From: Symbiodinium natans
Taxonomy: Eukaryota > Sar > Dinophyceae > Suessiales > Symbiodiniaceae
Assembly: GCA_905221605.1 (NCBI GenBank)
Contig: CAJNDS010000319.1
Coordinates: forward strand, 1-10,000
Reading direction: 5' to 3'
DNA: 10,000 nt
Part shown: in pieces, positions 1 through 7,403 of the stretch
Numbering within the stretch: position 1 is the first letter of the stretch
How the letters are laid out: every line of letters starts with the position of its first letter
Notes under the pieces: model-generated
Database searches by the model: none
What the model saw: only the letters and a program-made list of their open reading frames with translations
What the model was told of the DNA's origin: nothing
Made by a program: the position numbers and the translations under genes

Positions 1-34
<34 letters not shown>

Positions 35-204
35 TGTGTGTGCGGGTGTGTTTGTGTGTGGGCCGGCGCGAGGTGGTGTTGATGTGTGTGGTGTGGCATG
101 TTTGCATGTGGCAATTTTGTGTCATGTGTGGTGTGTGTGGGGCGTGCTGCTACGTGCATGCGTGCGGGCGGGCGGGCGTGCGTGCGTGCGTGCGTGCGTG
201 CGGG

Positions 205-249
<45 letters not shown>

Positions 250-337
250 TGTGGGTGGGTGGGTGGGTGCGTGCGTGCGTGCGGGCGGGCAGGTGTGGGT
301 GGCGCGTGTGGCGCGTGTGGGGCGTGTGGCATGTGTG

Positions 338-418
338 GCGTGTGTACATGGCGTGTGTACATGGCGTGTGTACATTGCGTGTGCATGGCATGTGTACATG
401 GCGTGTGTACATGGCGTG
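338..418. repeat. 13-bp tandem repeat with TGTACATGGCG core
   Basis: About six tandem copies of a unit close to GTGTGTACATGGC lie inside the TG tract. One copy carries TACATT and another has lost the TA. The TGTACA core is palindromic, unlike the surrounding dinucleotide DNA. It is a local minisatellite with no sign of coding function. Confidence 0.85.
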
Positions 419-512
419 CGTGGCGTGTGTGGCGTGCGGGCTGTGTGTGGCGTGTGTGGGGTGTGGGGGCTGCGTGGGGTGTATGTGGTGGTGTGTGGTG
501 TGTGGTGCGTGT

Positions 513-583
513 GGTGGGTGTGGGTGTGGGTGTGGGTGTGGGTGTGGGTGTGGGTGTGGGTGTGGGTGTGGGTGTGGGTGTGG

Positions 584-587
<4 letters not shown>
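513..587 (+). repeat. (TGTGGG)n hexanucleotide array
   Basis: About a dozen near-perfect TGTGGG units run in tandem, then the sequence turns into plain (TG)n. The G3 runs separated by TGT loops fit the general pattern of a G-quadruplex-forming sequence on the plus strand. The motif resembles G-rich telomeric repeats in composition but is not the TTTAGGG unit seen elsewhere in the window. Confidence 0.85.
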
Positions 588-640
<53 letters not shown>

Positions 641-683
641 CGTGGGGTGGGTGTGGTGTTCGTGGTGTGGGTGTGGTGTTCGT

Positions 684-1026
<343 letters not shown>

Positions 1027-1074
1027 TGCGCGTGTCTTATTTTAGGGTCCTTTTGGAGAGGTTTTAGACGGCCA

Positions 1075-2236
1075 AGCGCAGAAAGGAAGGACAGAGGTAG
1101 AGTCAGCTAGAGAGAGGAGGGAATGAAGCCGAGATTCCACCAAAACACGATGCGCACGGAACCCAGATACAGGACTATAGCCCAAGCTATGAGCCGCATA
1201 AACTCAAACCGTAATATATGTAGTATGGTAGAGCCTTGCAGCCCCTGAAGAGCAGCCCCTGAAGAGCCTAAATCCAAGATTTGCTAAACCTGCAGGCTGG
1301 CACGCCTGCGCCGGGCCCACAGGGGGCGCTTTGGCGCGGGCCTGAGGATTCGGCCAGGCGCAGCAGATTCCACCAAAACACGATGCGCACGGAACCCCGA
1401 TACAGGACTGTAGCCCCAAGTTATGAGATAAGCCGCAAAATCTCAAAACGTAGTATGGTAGAGCCTTGCAGCCCCTGAAGAGCAGCCCCTGAAAAGCCTA
1501 CATCCTAGATTTTCAAAACCTGCAGGCGCCGGGCCCGCAGGTACTATAGCCCCAAGCTATGAGACAAGCCTCATAAATTCAAAACGTAGTATGGTAGAGC
1601 CTTGCAGCCCCTGAAGAGCCTACATCCTAGATTTTCTAAACCTGCAGGCTGGCACGCCTGCGCCGGGCCCGCAGGGGCGCCTTGGCACGGGCCTGCGGAT
1701 TCGGCTAGGCGCAGCCGAGATTCCACCAAAACACGATGCGCCCGGAACCGCGATATACAGGACCACAGCCCCAAGCTATGAGACAAGCCTCATAAACTCA
1801 AAACGTAGTATGTAGAGCCTTGCAGCCACTGAAGAGCCTAAATCCTACCGGGCCCGCAAGGGGGCGCTTTGGCGCAGGCCTGAGGATTCGGCTAGACGCA
1901 GCCGAGATTCACCAAAACACGATGCGCACGGAACCCCGATACAGGACGATAGCCCCTGAAGAGCCTAAATCCTAGATCTTCTAAACCTGCAGGCTGGCGC
2001 GCCTGTGCCGGGCGCGCAGGCGGCGCGATGGCCAGGGCCTGAGGATTCGGCTAGGCTCAGAAAGGAAGAACAGAGGAGAGTCAGGTAGAGAGAGGAGGGA
2101 ATGAAGCCGAGATTCCACCAAAACACGATGCGCACGGAACCCCGATACAGGACTATGGCCCAAGCTATGAGATAAGCCTCGTAAACTCAAAACATAGTAT
2201 GGAACAGCCTTGCAGCCCTGAAGAGCCAAAATCCTC
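1075..2236. repeat. Satellite-like array, about six copies, unit about 230 bp when intact
   Basis: The marker GATTCCACCAAAACACG or a close variant begins at 1133, 1366, 1719, 1905 and 2111. A further copy around 1500-1630 has lost this part. The order within a unit is: marker, an ATACAGGAC..TAGCCC block, AAGCTATGAGA, AAAACGTAGTATG, a GAGCCTTGCAGCCCCTGAAGAG block, CCTGCAGGCTGGCACGCCTGC, a GC-rich GGGCCCGCAGG block and GGATTCGGCTAGGCGCAG. Spacings of 233, 353 (including the deleted copy), 186 and 206 bp show unequal internal deletions. A 55-bp purine-rich lead (about 1076-1130) recurs only before the last copy (about 2057-2110). Copies 1 and 2 also carry a short duplication of AGCAGCCCCTGA. The family is not one I recognise. 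Open frames on the minus strand repeat from copy to copy simply because the DNA does. Confidence 0.93.
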
Positions 2237-2550
2237 CTGTGGAGTCGCTTGCGGGAGCCTTTCATTTCGGATACATCACCCAAGATGAATCCCAACGATG
2301 CAAAGCTCTTCCCCTGGCCTGCACGGTGGGGGGTTCAAGGGTGCAAGGCCCACCCGCCGAAAAACAAGCAAGCAGGAACGCAGCAAACTTCTATACCGAT
2401 GAGGTTCAGCATGGTGCTCGCCTATGATATGAAAGGCCAAACCCGCAGCATCCCCTCAACCTTTATCCCAAACCAACAATGCCTCAAAACCACCTATGGA
2501 AACCCTACAAGCCCTAAAAGCCCAGCTCCTACACCCTACTCCCGTTTCGG

Positions 2551-2560
2551 GTTTAGGGTT
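2551..2560 (+). repeat. Telomere-like tract, about 1.5 TTTAGGG units
   Basis: The sequence reads GTTTAGGGTT and is followed by a degenerate GGTTCAGGG. TTTAGGG is the plant-type telomere unit, reported also in dinoflagellates and chromerids. A tract this short is weak alone and counts only because similar tracts recur at 4843, 8389 and 9380. Confidence 0.45.
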
Positions 2561-2999
2561 GGTTCAGGGGTCTCACCGTTTATGGGCCACGAAGTTGATG
2601 ACCAAGGCGGCTATTGCTATAAGTGGGCCGCTAGCCTTGTTTAGAACTACTTCTAGCCCAAGATTACAGATTTTGGAGCCCAATTTCAGGGCATGCCAAA
2701 AGAGTTGGTCAGAAAGCTCAAAAGAGAAAGCAACAATCAGGACTCTCAGACGCTGGAAGTGCAAAACCTTGCAAAATGACATTAGGCTAACAGCTGGCCT
2801 CCACAGCCAGTCTACGCAGCAACCCTCCGAAACAGGGACCTCCTCCTCGAGGTCGAGGAGTTGCATGTGCTGGCCCCAGGCCTGGGATTTTCCATCTCGA
2901 CAATTTTCAAAAGCTTCAAACGTTCAAGTTTGCCGTACGGGGAGAGATTCCTAGTGTTTGACTCGGCCGGACGTTTGGCCCGAGAAATAAAAACGTCTT

Positions 3000-3037
3000 G
3001 AAACACTTGAAGCTGCGTTACGAGTTTCAAGTGTTTC
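3000..3037. repeat. Perfect 12-bp inverted repeat, 14-nt loop
   Basis: GAAACACTTGAA at 3000-3011 is matched exactly by TTCAAGTGTTTC at 3026-3037. Just upstream, CTCGGCC (2962-2968) and GGCCCGAG (2977-2984) form a second imperfect hairpin. No gene abuts it on either side, so a terminator role is not supported. It could be a small foldback element or a structured non-coding RNA segment. Confidence 0.85.
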
Positions 3038-3177
3038 TGATCATGCCCCTTTTGGTCAGAGAGCAGGCTTCCTAGAGCAGGTTCGGGCTGAGGATGTAGC
3101 CAAGCCAGGCTCACTACAAACTCAAAGCTCAACAACCTGTGCGCAAAGCAATGTCTTCATAACTACTCAGGCTTTAT

Positions 3178-3347
3178 GGCTGTCATAGCTGTTGAAGGGT
3201 TCGGCAAATCACTGGCGCCAATTCCTTGTTGTGGCTTTCATCGCTGTTGACGAGTTCGGGAAAGCTGTTCTTTCTAGCTTTTGGCTTTGAAATCCACTGG
3301 CGCCAACCCCTGTATGGCTGCTTGGCTGTTGCATAGCTGTTGGTCGG
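3178..3347 (+). repeat. Degenerate tandem repeat with TGGCTGTCATAGCTGTTG motif
   Basis: Three successive blocks share TGGCTnTCATnGCTGTTG followed by an AGTTCGG-like step. They start near 3178, 3233 and 3322, and the last is truncated and altered. The first two end in ACTGGCGCCAAnnCC (near 3214 and 3296), which contains the palindrome TGGCGCCA. Spacing is uneven because the second copy carries extra sequence. No coding role is seen. Confidence 0.75.
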
Positions 3348-3363
3348 GGGGAGGGGGGAGGGT
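3345..3363 (+). other. G-rich run, possible G-quadruplex
   Basis: Two runs of six G and one of three G are separated by single A residues, directly after the degenerate tandem repeat. The run could support quadruplex folding. No function is implied by its position. Confidence 0.5.
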
Positions 3364-3925
3364 CAACACCCAGAAAAACACATGATAACACATGCTCTTG
3401 GAGCCCGGTGGCCTTGACGACGTCCCATTGTGCCTGCAAGGTCGAAAGGCGCTTCTTAGAAGAGAAAAGGAATCATTGAGCTCGTGTCCCCATGAAGCCC
3501 AGGTCCAGGCTAGCGGATCTAGCGTTTAAAGGGATTTTATGGGATATGGTCGACTCCCGCAAGGTTTACCTGTAACCCCCAAGCACGGGCCTGGAAATTA
3601 GTAATGCGGAACCCTTCATGGGGAAAAGCCTCTCGTGTGACAGCTGTGGGACTTCTTGGGACTGGGTGTCGTGAACTCCCACAGGTCCCCTCGACCTGTG
3701 GGACGAAAGCCGGTGCCTCGATGTTCCACCTCCAATTGCCTCGAGCAGGCGAGGTGGGCTTGAGGTCTTCGGGGCCTTTGTGCCCTACCTTAACCTCCCA
3801 AAAACGTTCTTGTAGCAGCGACACCATACAACCGAGGGTCTGGAAGGGCAAAAAACACGTAACGACATTGTTACATGGTCCATGGCGCGTAGGTGTTTAG
3901 GCACATTGCATGAGTGAACGCACAG
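3364..3925. other. Intergenic stretch between repeat and agmatine deiminase remnant
   Basis: Overlapping open frames (3604-3900 plus, 3537-3851 minus) have no recognisable domain, and both read across the perfect hairpin at 3677-3703. I see no gene here. Confidence 0.55.
3677..3703. repeat. Perfect 11-bp hairpin, 5-nt loop
   Basis: TCCCACAGGTC at 3677-3687 pairs without mismatch with GACCTGTGGGA at 3693-3703 around a CCCTC loop. This is a stable stem of the size of a transcriptional or RNA-processing hairpin, but no U-rich tail and no gene end lie beside it. A related CAGCTGTGGGA occurs just upstream near 3641. Confidence 0.85.
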
Positions 3926-4658
3926 ACCCTGTGCACTGCTGTGTACAATGGATTCGGCATTTGGGTCCCCGAAAAAGCTTGTTTTTTGAAGGCCAAAAAT
4001 TTGCAGAAAAACTACTTTCGCAAGAGACAGATCAGGAGGGCGTGTGCGGCTGTTGGGTCGCCAAACTGGGGAACCAGGACATAAAGATTGCGCATTGCCA
4101 GCTGCACAGTCCTCCGACTTCGTCCTGACCTTCGACGGGAAGAGTGACAACTTCCAGGGCACGGGCTTCGCGAAGCACGCGAAGAAGTCCGTGTGGCCGT
4201 CCGCGACGTCTTTCCCAGCAATCCCTGGCAACCAGATGATCTTGCGAAGGCCCAGGAGTGCCTCCATCGACCTCGAGCCCTCCCCGCATTCCAGGACGAG
4301 CGAAGAAGTCGAAGAAGTGACCAGCTCCACGCCTGCAAGATCGGCCATGGCCTCGGCCACACGGTTGTCCAAAGAATGCGCCTGCTCGTTGCCCCAGCCA
4401 TTGAAGTTGAACTTCACCGCCCGTAGATCTTCGGCTTCGTTGACGAAAACAGGGTCCCCCCGTGCCTCGGACGATCCTTAGGTGAAACCAGAATCTTGAC
4501 AGGTTCGTACTTGGCAATCGTTTTTGCGATCTGGCCAAGGTCCTTCATGGTCCTTCATCGACGGAGGGCGCCAGGTCGGAGCCCCAGATTGTTCTTGGAC
4601 GCCCTGAAGACCAAGTGGCCGCATGCCCCTCAGACTCTGGCATACAGAAGCTTGCCAT
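3926..4658 (-). pseudogene. Broken agmatine deiminase (PAD_porph family, agmatine iminohydrolase)
   Basis: In intact form this enzyme hydrolyses agmatine to N-carbamoylputrescine and ammonia, a step of plant and microbial putrescine synthesis. On the minus strand, family-like pieces occur in the expected order but in changing frames. They are: an N-terminal MPESEGHAATW then RTIWGSDLAPSVD (4643-4555); IAKTIAKYEPVKILV (about 4530-4486); an RGTG/DPVFVNE stretch split across two frames by one extra base in a G run (4469-4436); FNFNGWGNE (4411-4385); LVLECG (4300-4283) continuing as GLEVDG in the next frame; KIIWLPGIAG then ADGHTDFF, with the usual catalytic-region His at about 4195; ALEVVTLPVEG (4160-4128); and VPQFGDPTA (about 4074-4048). 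A tail KVVFLQI ... IVHSSAQG (4018-3926) may be a decayed C-terminus where the family has a GGIHC-type catalytic Cys; that last match is weak. Gaps fall where the family has extra conserved residues, and a 10-bp tandem duplication (ATGAAGGACC twice, 4558-4539) lies at one frame change. Missing sequence cannot be explained by introns, so I call it non-functional. The core match is strong by eye; the outer limits are approximate. Confidence 0.8.
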
Positions 4659-4659
4659 G

Positions 4660-5826
4660 GGGACTTCAGGAGCACAAGTGCTGCCCATCCTTTGGGACCC
4701 CAATTTGGGAACCCTCATGAGGAGCCCTTCATACAAGGGCCGCCAGCTGAAAGCTCGTGTACTGATCCGCAGGTGGCCATAGGCGTAGACATGTGGAGGG
4801 TTTAAGAGGATCTTGTTGAGTTCATAGGGTTTATGTACAGGTGTTTAGGGTTTAGGGCATATGCGGCTTTGGGCATCAAGAAATCTCTTCTCTCCACCAA
4901 TCCACAGCCCCCGCGTTTTTAGGGGGAGGGGGCACTCCGAAGACTCTGAACTGCCTGCGTGCAGCATCCTGAAACTGATGTTCGTCCCCAAATCGCGTGC
5001 CTAAACTCCCAAAGCTCCGACTGCAGCACACCTTGAGGATCTCGAGGAACGCCAGAGGCGGACGATGTGGACGAACCTGCCCGAAAGGTCGGAAGCAAAA
5101 GAAGCCCCTCACCACACTTTTGCAAGGAGAATGAAGTAAACTTACTACTTCCTAACCCCTGTACTTCAACCCTCAACTCTGAACCGTTTCACCCAGAGCC
5201 GCCTAAACGACAGCAACGCCCTTCGCCTGCGCCCTGAACCTGAGCCCAATACCCTGGCACCCGAACTATCCTGGTTGTAACCCATACCTGGACCTAGTCA
5301 CTGACGTCTTCCCCACTGCCGCGGCACCTGCTGTGGGTTCACTCTCAGCTGCCGCGTTCGTGACCTCTCCGGCAGCTGCACTCAGCTGTGTAGAGATCCA
5401 TCTCATTGGTCAAGGATGAGGGCCCCGATTTGCAGTTGAAGAGCTCAGACGTCACGTTCAGGGCGATGTCTTTGATTCTTGGGGCACAGCACAAACTCAA
5501 AAAAGGCTCGGCGTCCCTTCAACATGCTCTCAACACAGCAACTTCTTGAAACCCTCGATTCAGCCCATGTCAGCCCCCCTCATCTCCAAAGCAAGGCCGT
5601 CACAAAAAAAAACATCCCCGAGTTTCTGGCACACACTCACACGTGACTGACTGACGTTTGCACCCCTACCCCAGACCCTGGGCGGCACAGCCAGCATCCA
5701 GGGGGTCTGAGGCTACCGCTCCGAGTACAACACGTTTTGACCGCGAGGTCCCATGGCCTGCAAAGGCACTGACTTCAAGAGTACTTCAAGATCAACTTCC
5801 TCGGCGTACAGACCCATGAATCCGGG
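4660..5826. other. Intergenic stretch with no supported gene
   Basis: The only long frames (4876-5115 and 4919-5176 on minus) overlap in different frames and match no domain I know. From 5177 to 5826 both strands are interrupted by stops. Composition is unremarkable apart from a CAGCTGCCGC-type cluster near 5320-5390 and a short A9 run near 5600. Confidence 0.6.
4843..4857 (+). repeat. Telomere-like tract, two TTTAGGG units
   Basis: Two exact TTTAGGG units lie head to tail (GTTTAGGGTTTAGGG), preceded by a diverged ATAGGGTTTATG. This is an interstitial telomere-like sequence in otherwise unique DNA. Confidence 0.75.
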
Positions 5827-6238
5827 ATGCGCCTTCAGCATCGGGGAGAAATGAAGACTTGGAGAGAAGGGCGAGACACAGCGGTCCAGCTAGCGGTCAA
5901 CGGAGCCCAAATGGTCTACATATGCACATGTGTACAAAGCGCAGGCTGCATGCATGTGTCTCAATTGCTTCAGATGTCTGAAGTAGGCTCCAGCTACTGT
6001 AGACTCCTGCAAACTCGGCCTACCCGGCAGGAGGATGAATGGCACAGGACCGTATAGGAGGAGGGTCTGTACTATGGCGTCTCTTGCATCCCTTCGCCCC
6101 GCAGCTATGCGCTGCAGCCCGCAAAGCCTATTTTTACCCAAACGATTGCGCAGCCTTCTGAGCAACGTTCTTCTCGCAACGTCAGCTTAAACAACGCGGT
6201 CACACTTTCAGCTCCTGTCAATTTCATGTCAATTTTTT
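5827..6238. other. No supported gene
   Basis: Open frames at 5827-6057 (plus) and 5890-6165 (minus) overlap antisense and show no motif. The segment leads into the 75-bp tandem repeat. Confidence 0.5.
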
Positions 6239-6490
6239 CGTGTTGAGGCAATCGTGCCGAGGCAAGTTGCAGCTTTCAAGTTGTTGGTTCTGGGCCTAGT
6301 TTCGTTTCAAAATTCGTGGCTGTAAGGCATAATTGCGTCACCGTGACGTTGCAGTTTGCTGGTTTTGAGTTTAGCTTGGTTTCAAACTTGTGGCGTTGAG
6401 GCATAATCGCGTCTGAGTTTCGTTTCAAGTAGTTGGTTTTGAGCTTAGTTTCGTTTCAACTTTTTGGTTCTGAAGCATCATGGCGCCTTA
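6239..6490 (+). repeat. 75-bp tandem repeat, about 3.3 diverged copies
   Basis: Copies begin near 6239, 6315, 6390 and 6464 at a GTGGCGTTGAGGCATAATCG-like motif. Each continues to a TGGTTTTGAGCTTAGTTTCG-like block and TTTCAA. The fourth copy stops after about 25 bp at ATGGCGCC. Copies differ by substitutions and small indels, so the array is not recent. It sits about 90 bp upstream of the SDR-like exon and could be intronic. Confidence 0.85.
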
Positions 6491-6577
6491 GGCTCGGACC
6501 TGCTATGAAATTAGCTGCTCTGGTCTCGCATCACAGCCGCGGCCGTGGCGAGGTGGGTTGCGTAGCATCAAAGTTAG

Positions 6578-6790
6578 CTCTATGGCTCTATGCCCGGCTA
6601 TGCCCTCAATGATTGTAATCACCAAGCGATGCTCAAGGCAATTTGTGATGCCAGTCCTGCAAGTGAACTCGTCGGCATGGCGGCAGCGCGACCAGCAAAT
6701 CCCGTGTTTGCATGCCTGCACAACGCCGGCATCGTTGCGCAACCGAGTGCAGGGCATTTCGAAACACCACTTGAACAGTCTAGAAATGAG
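6578..6790 (+). CDS. Exon-like fragment of a short-chain dehydrogenase/reductase
   Basis: The frame through ATG 6590 encodes about 67 residues before a consensus donor, GAG|GTGAGT at 6791. Visible SDR features are an NPVFACLHNAGI stretch, matching the central beta strand and NNAG-type motif of the Rossmann fold (here HNAG). It is followed by GHFETPLEQSRNE, where SDRs have the loop and helix leading to the catalytic Ser/Tyr region. The F-A-C spacing and the GHF..TPLE..R.E pattern recall 3-ketodihydrosphingosine reductases, but that subfamily call is a guess. The N-terminal TGxxxGxG cofactor motif and the YxxxK active site are not in the window. A stop at 6575 and a TAG just before 6578 suggest the exon starts at a 3' splice site there, though no clear pyrimidine tract precedes it. 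It may be a real internal exon or a gene fragment. The next gene lies on the opposite strand. Confidence 0.5.
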
Positions 6791-6814
6791 GTGAGTTTAC
6801 AAAATGAGGTGAGC
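6791..6814 (+). promoter_or_regulatory. Tandem 5' splice donors 18 bp apart
   Basis: AATGAG|GTGAGT at 6785-6796 is repeated as AATGAG|GTGAGC at 6803-6814. The offset is 18 bp, so use of the second donor would keep the frame and add six residues. Both fit the eukaryotic AG|GTRAG consensus. Confidence 0.55.
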
Positions 6815-6895
6815 GAGTGAGCATGGGCAAGTGGCTGAGTGCAAGTGATTGAAGGCAAGAGTGCAAGTGTGACTGAGTGAGTGAGGACGTGCAAC
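6815..6895 (+). repeat. GAGTG/AAGTG low-complexity stretch
   Basis: Directly after the donors the sequence is a degenerate run of GAGTG, CAAGTG and GGCAAG steps, ending in GAGTGAGTGAGG. It reads as simple-sequence intron or intergenic DNA. Confidence 0.6.
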
Positions 6896-6970
6896 CTGGG
6901 GCACCAGGCTGAAAGCCCGGACCCGACCGTTACAGCAAGCCCCAAAAAACCACGGAGCCTGGCGATCCAT

Positions 6971-7342
6971 CTATGAAGAGACACAGCCCAAAGCTTTCGG
7001 GTCAAAAACACTTTTCACGATCCGGACAAGCGTTTGCCGCGCGGGCGTGGTGTCCGCGACCGCGCTTCCTTTGCCTTTGCTGCCTGCAACTTGGCAATCA
7101 ACCCACTGGCCATCCAAGGAATTGTGATGGTAGTTGTCCAACACGCGCAATGCAGAGTCCCCTTCCTTGAAGGTCACGAATGCGAAGCCTTTGCAAAGGC
7201 CATCCGCCGCCAACTTCAGTTGCACATCCACCACGTCCCCAAATTGCCTGAAGCACGCCGCAATGGACTCGCGCGTGGCCGTTCTTGGCAATGAACCCAC
7301 AAAAAGCGTGGCACCCTTTCCTGTGCCTTTGCCAGCTGCCAT
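6971..7342 (-). CDS. Small single-RRM RNA-binding protein
   Basis: This complete, uninterrupted 123-residue frame has an ATG start and a TAG stop. It encodes one RNA recognition motif, a fold that binds single-stranded RNA, usually in splicing, mRNA stability or translation. A short Gly/Lys N-terminus precedes RNP2, LFVGSL (residues 13-18). Helix 1 is near 24-33, and RNP1, KGFAFVTF (residues 51-58), is a full consensus with aromatic residues at the RNA-contact positions. The domain ends near 86 (WVDCQVAG). A basic, low-complexity linker (SKGKG) and a tail of about 30 residues without a known motif follow. No intron is needed. The 5' side has a sequence resembling a relict dinoflagellate spliced leader 35 bp before the ATG, consistent with a retrocopied or tandem single-exon gene. 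The gene converges on the SDR exon. The RNA target cannot be told from sequence. I chose this start because it precedes the domain by only 12 residues and the frame is closed upstream. Confidence 0.88.
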   Translation of the reverse strand: MAAGKGTGKGATLFVGSLPRTATRESIAACFRQFGDVVDVQLKLAADGLCKGFAFVTFKEGDSALRVLDNYHHNSLDGQWVDCQVAGSKGKGSAVADTTPARQTLVRIVKSVFDPKALGCVSS

Positions 7343-7377
7343 GACGACTCATGACGACGAGCGTCCGGCGCTGAAAG

Positions 7378-7402
7378 CTTGAGCCAGATTGAGCCATGAC
7401 AG
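7378..7402 (-). other. Possible relict dinoflagellate spliced leader
   Basis: Read on the minus strand, 7392-7378 gives TCAATCTGGCTCAAG. This matches 12 of the last 15 bases of the dinoflagellate spliced leader (CCATTTTGGCTCAAG from memory), including the final nine exactly. A second GGCTCAA lies 10 bases further upstream, preceded by CAT. The site is 35 bp before the RRM start codon, the place where leader relicts occur in retrocopied dinoflagellate genes. The match is short and the doubled copy has the wrong spacing for two full leaders, so it could be chance plus a local duplication. Confidence 0.45.
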
Positions 7403-7403
7403 T

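Larger units (their letters stand above)
2237..3160. other. Intergenic stretch with no supported gene
   Basis: Open frames here (for example 2249-2644 and 2496-2954 on plus, 2573-2866 on minus) overlap one another. They contain no domain or motif I recognise and show no consistent coding character. The stretch holds a telomere-like tract near 2551 and strong hairpins near 2962-3037, listed separately. Confidence 0.6.

Noticed and set aside
1204-2295. Minus-strand frames with recurring peptides such as GLSHSLG and FRAHRVLVESRL
   Set aside because: The peptides recur because the satellite DNA recurs. Frames shift and stop between copies, and no family is recognised.
2331-2341. GGTTCAAGG resembling a tRNA B box, considered as a tRNA-derived SINE
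   Set aside because: No A box lies at the right distance, there is no tRNA-like fold, and the B box does not end in CC.
2249-2954. Overlapping plus-strand frames of 131 and 152 codons
   Set aside because: They lie in different frames over the same DNA, lack any domain, and are crossed by a minus frame of similar length.
3537-3900. Antisense pair of frames (3604-3900 plus, 3537-3851 minus)
   Set aside because: Both contain the perfect hairpin and have no recognisable motif, so neither can be supported.
4032-4538. A 168-codon minus frame read as an independent arginine-rich protein
   Set aside because: It is mostly an off-frame reading of the agmatine deiminase remnant. Only short parts of it match the family.
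5827-6165. Plus 76-codon and minus 91-codon frames
   Set aside because: They are antisense to each other, with no motif or homology that I can recognise.
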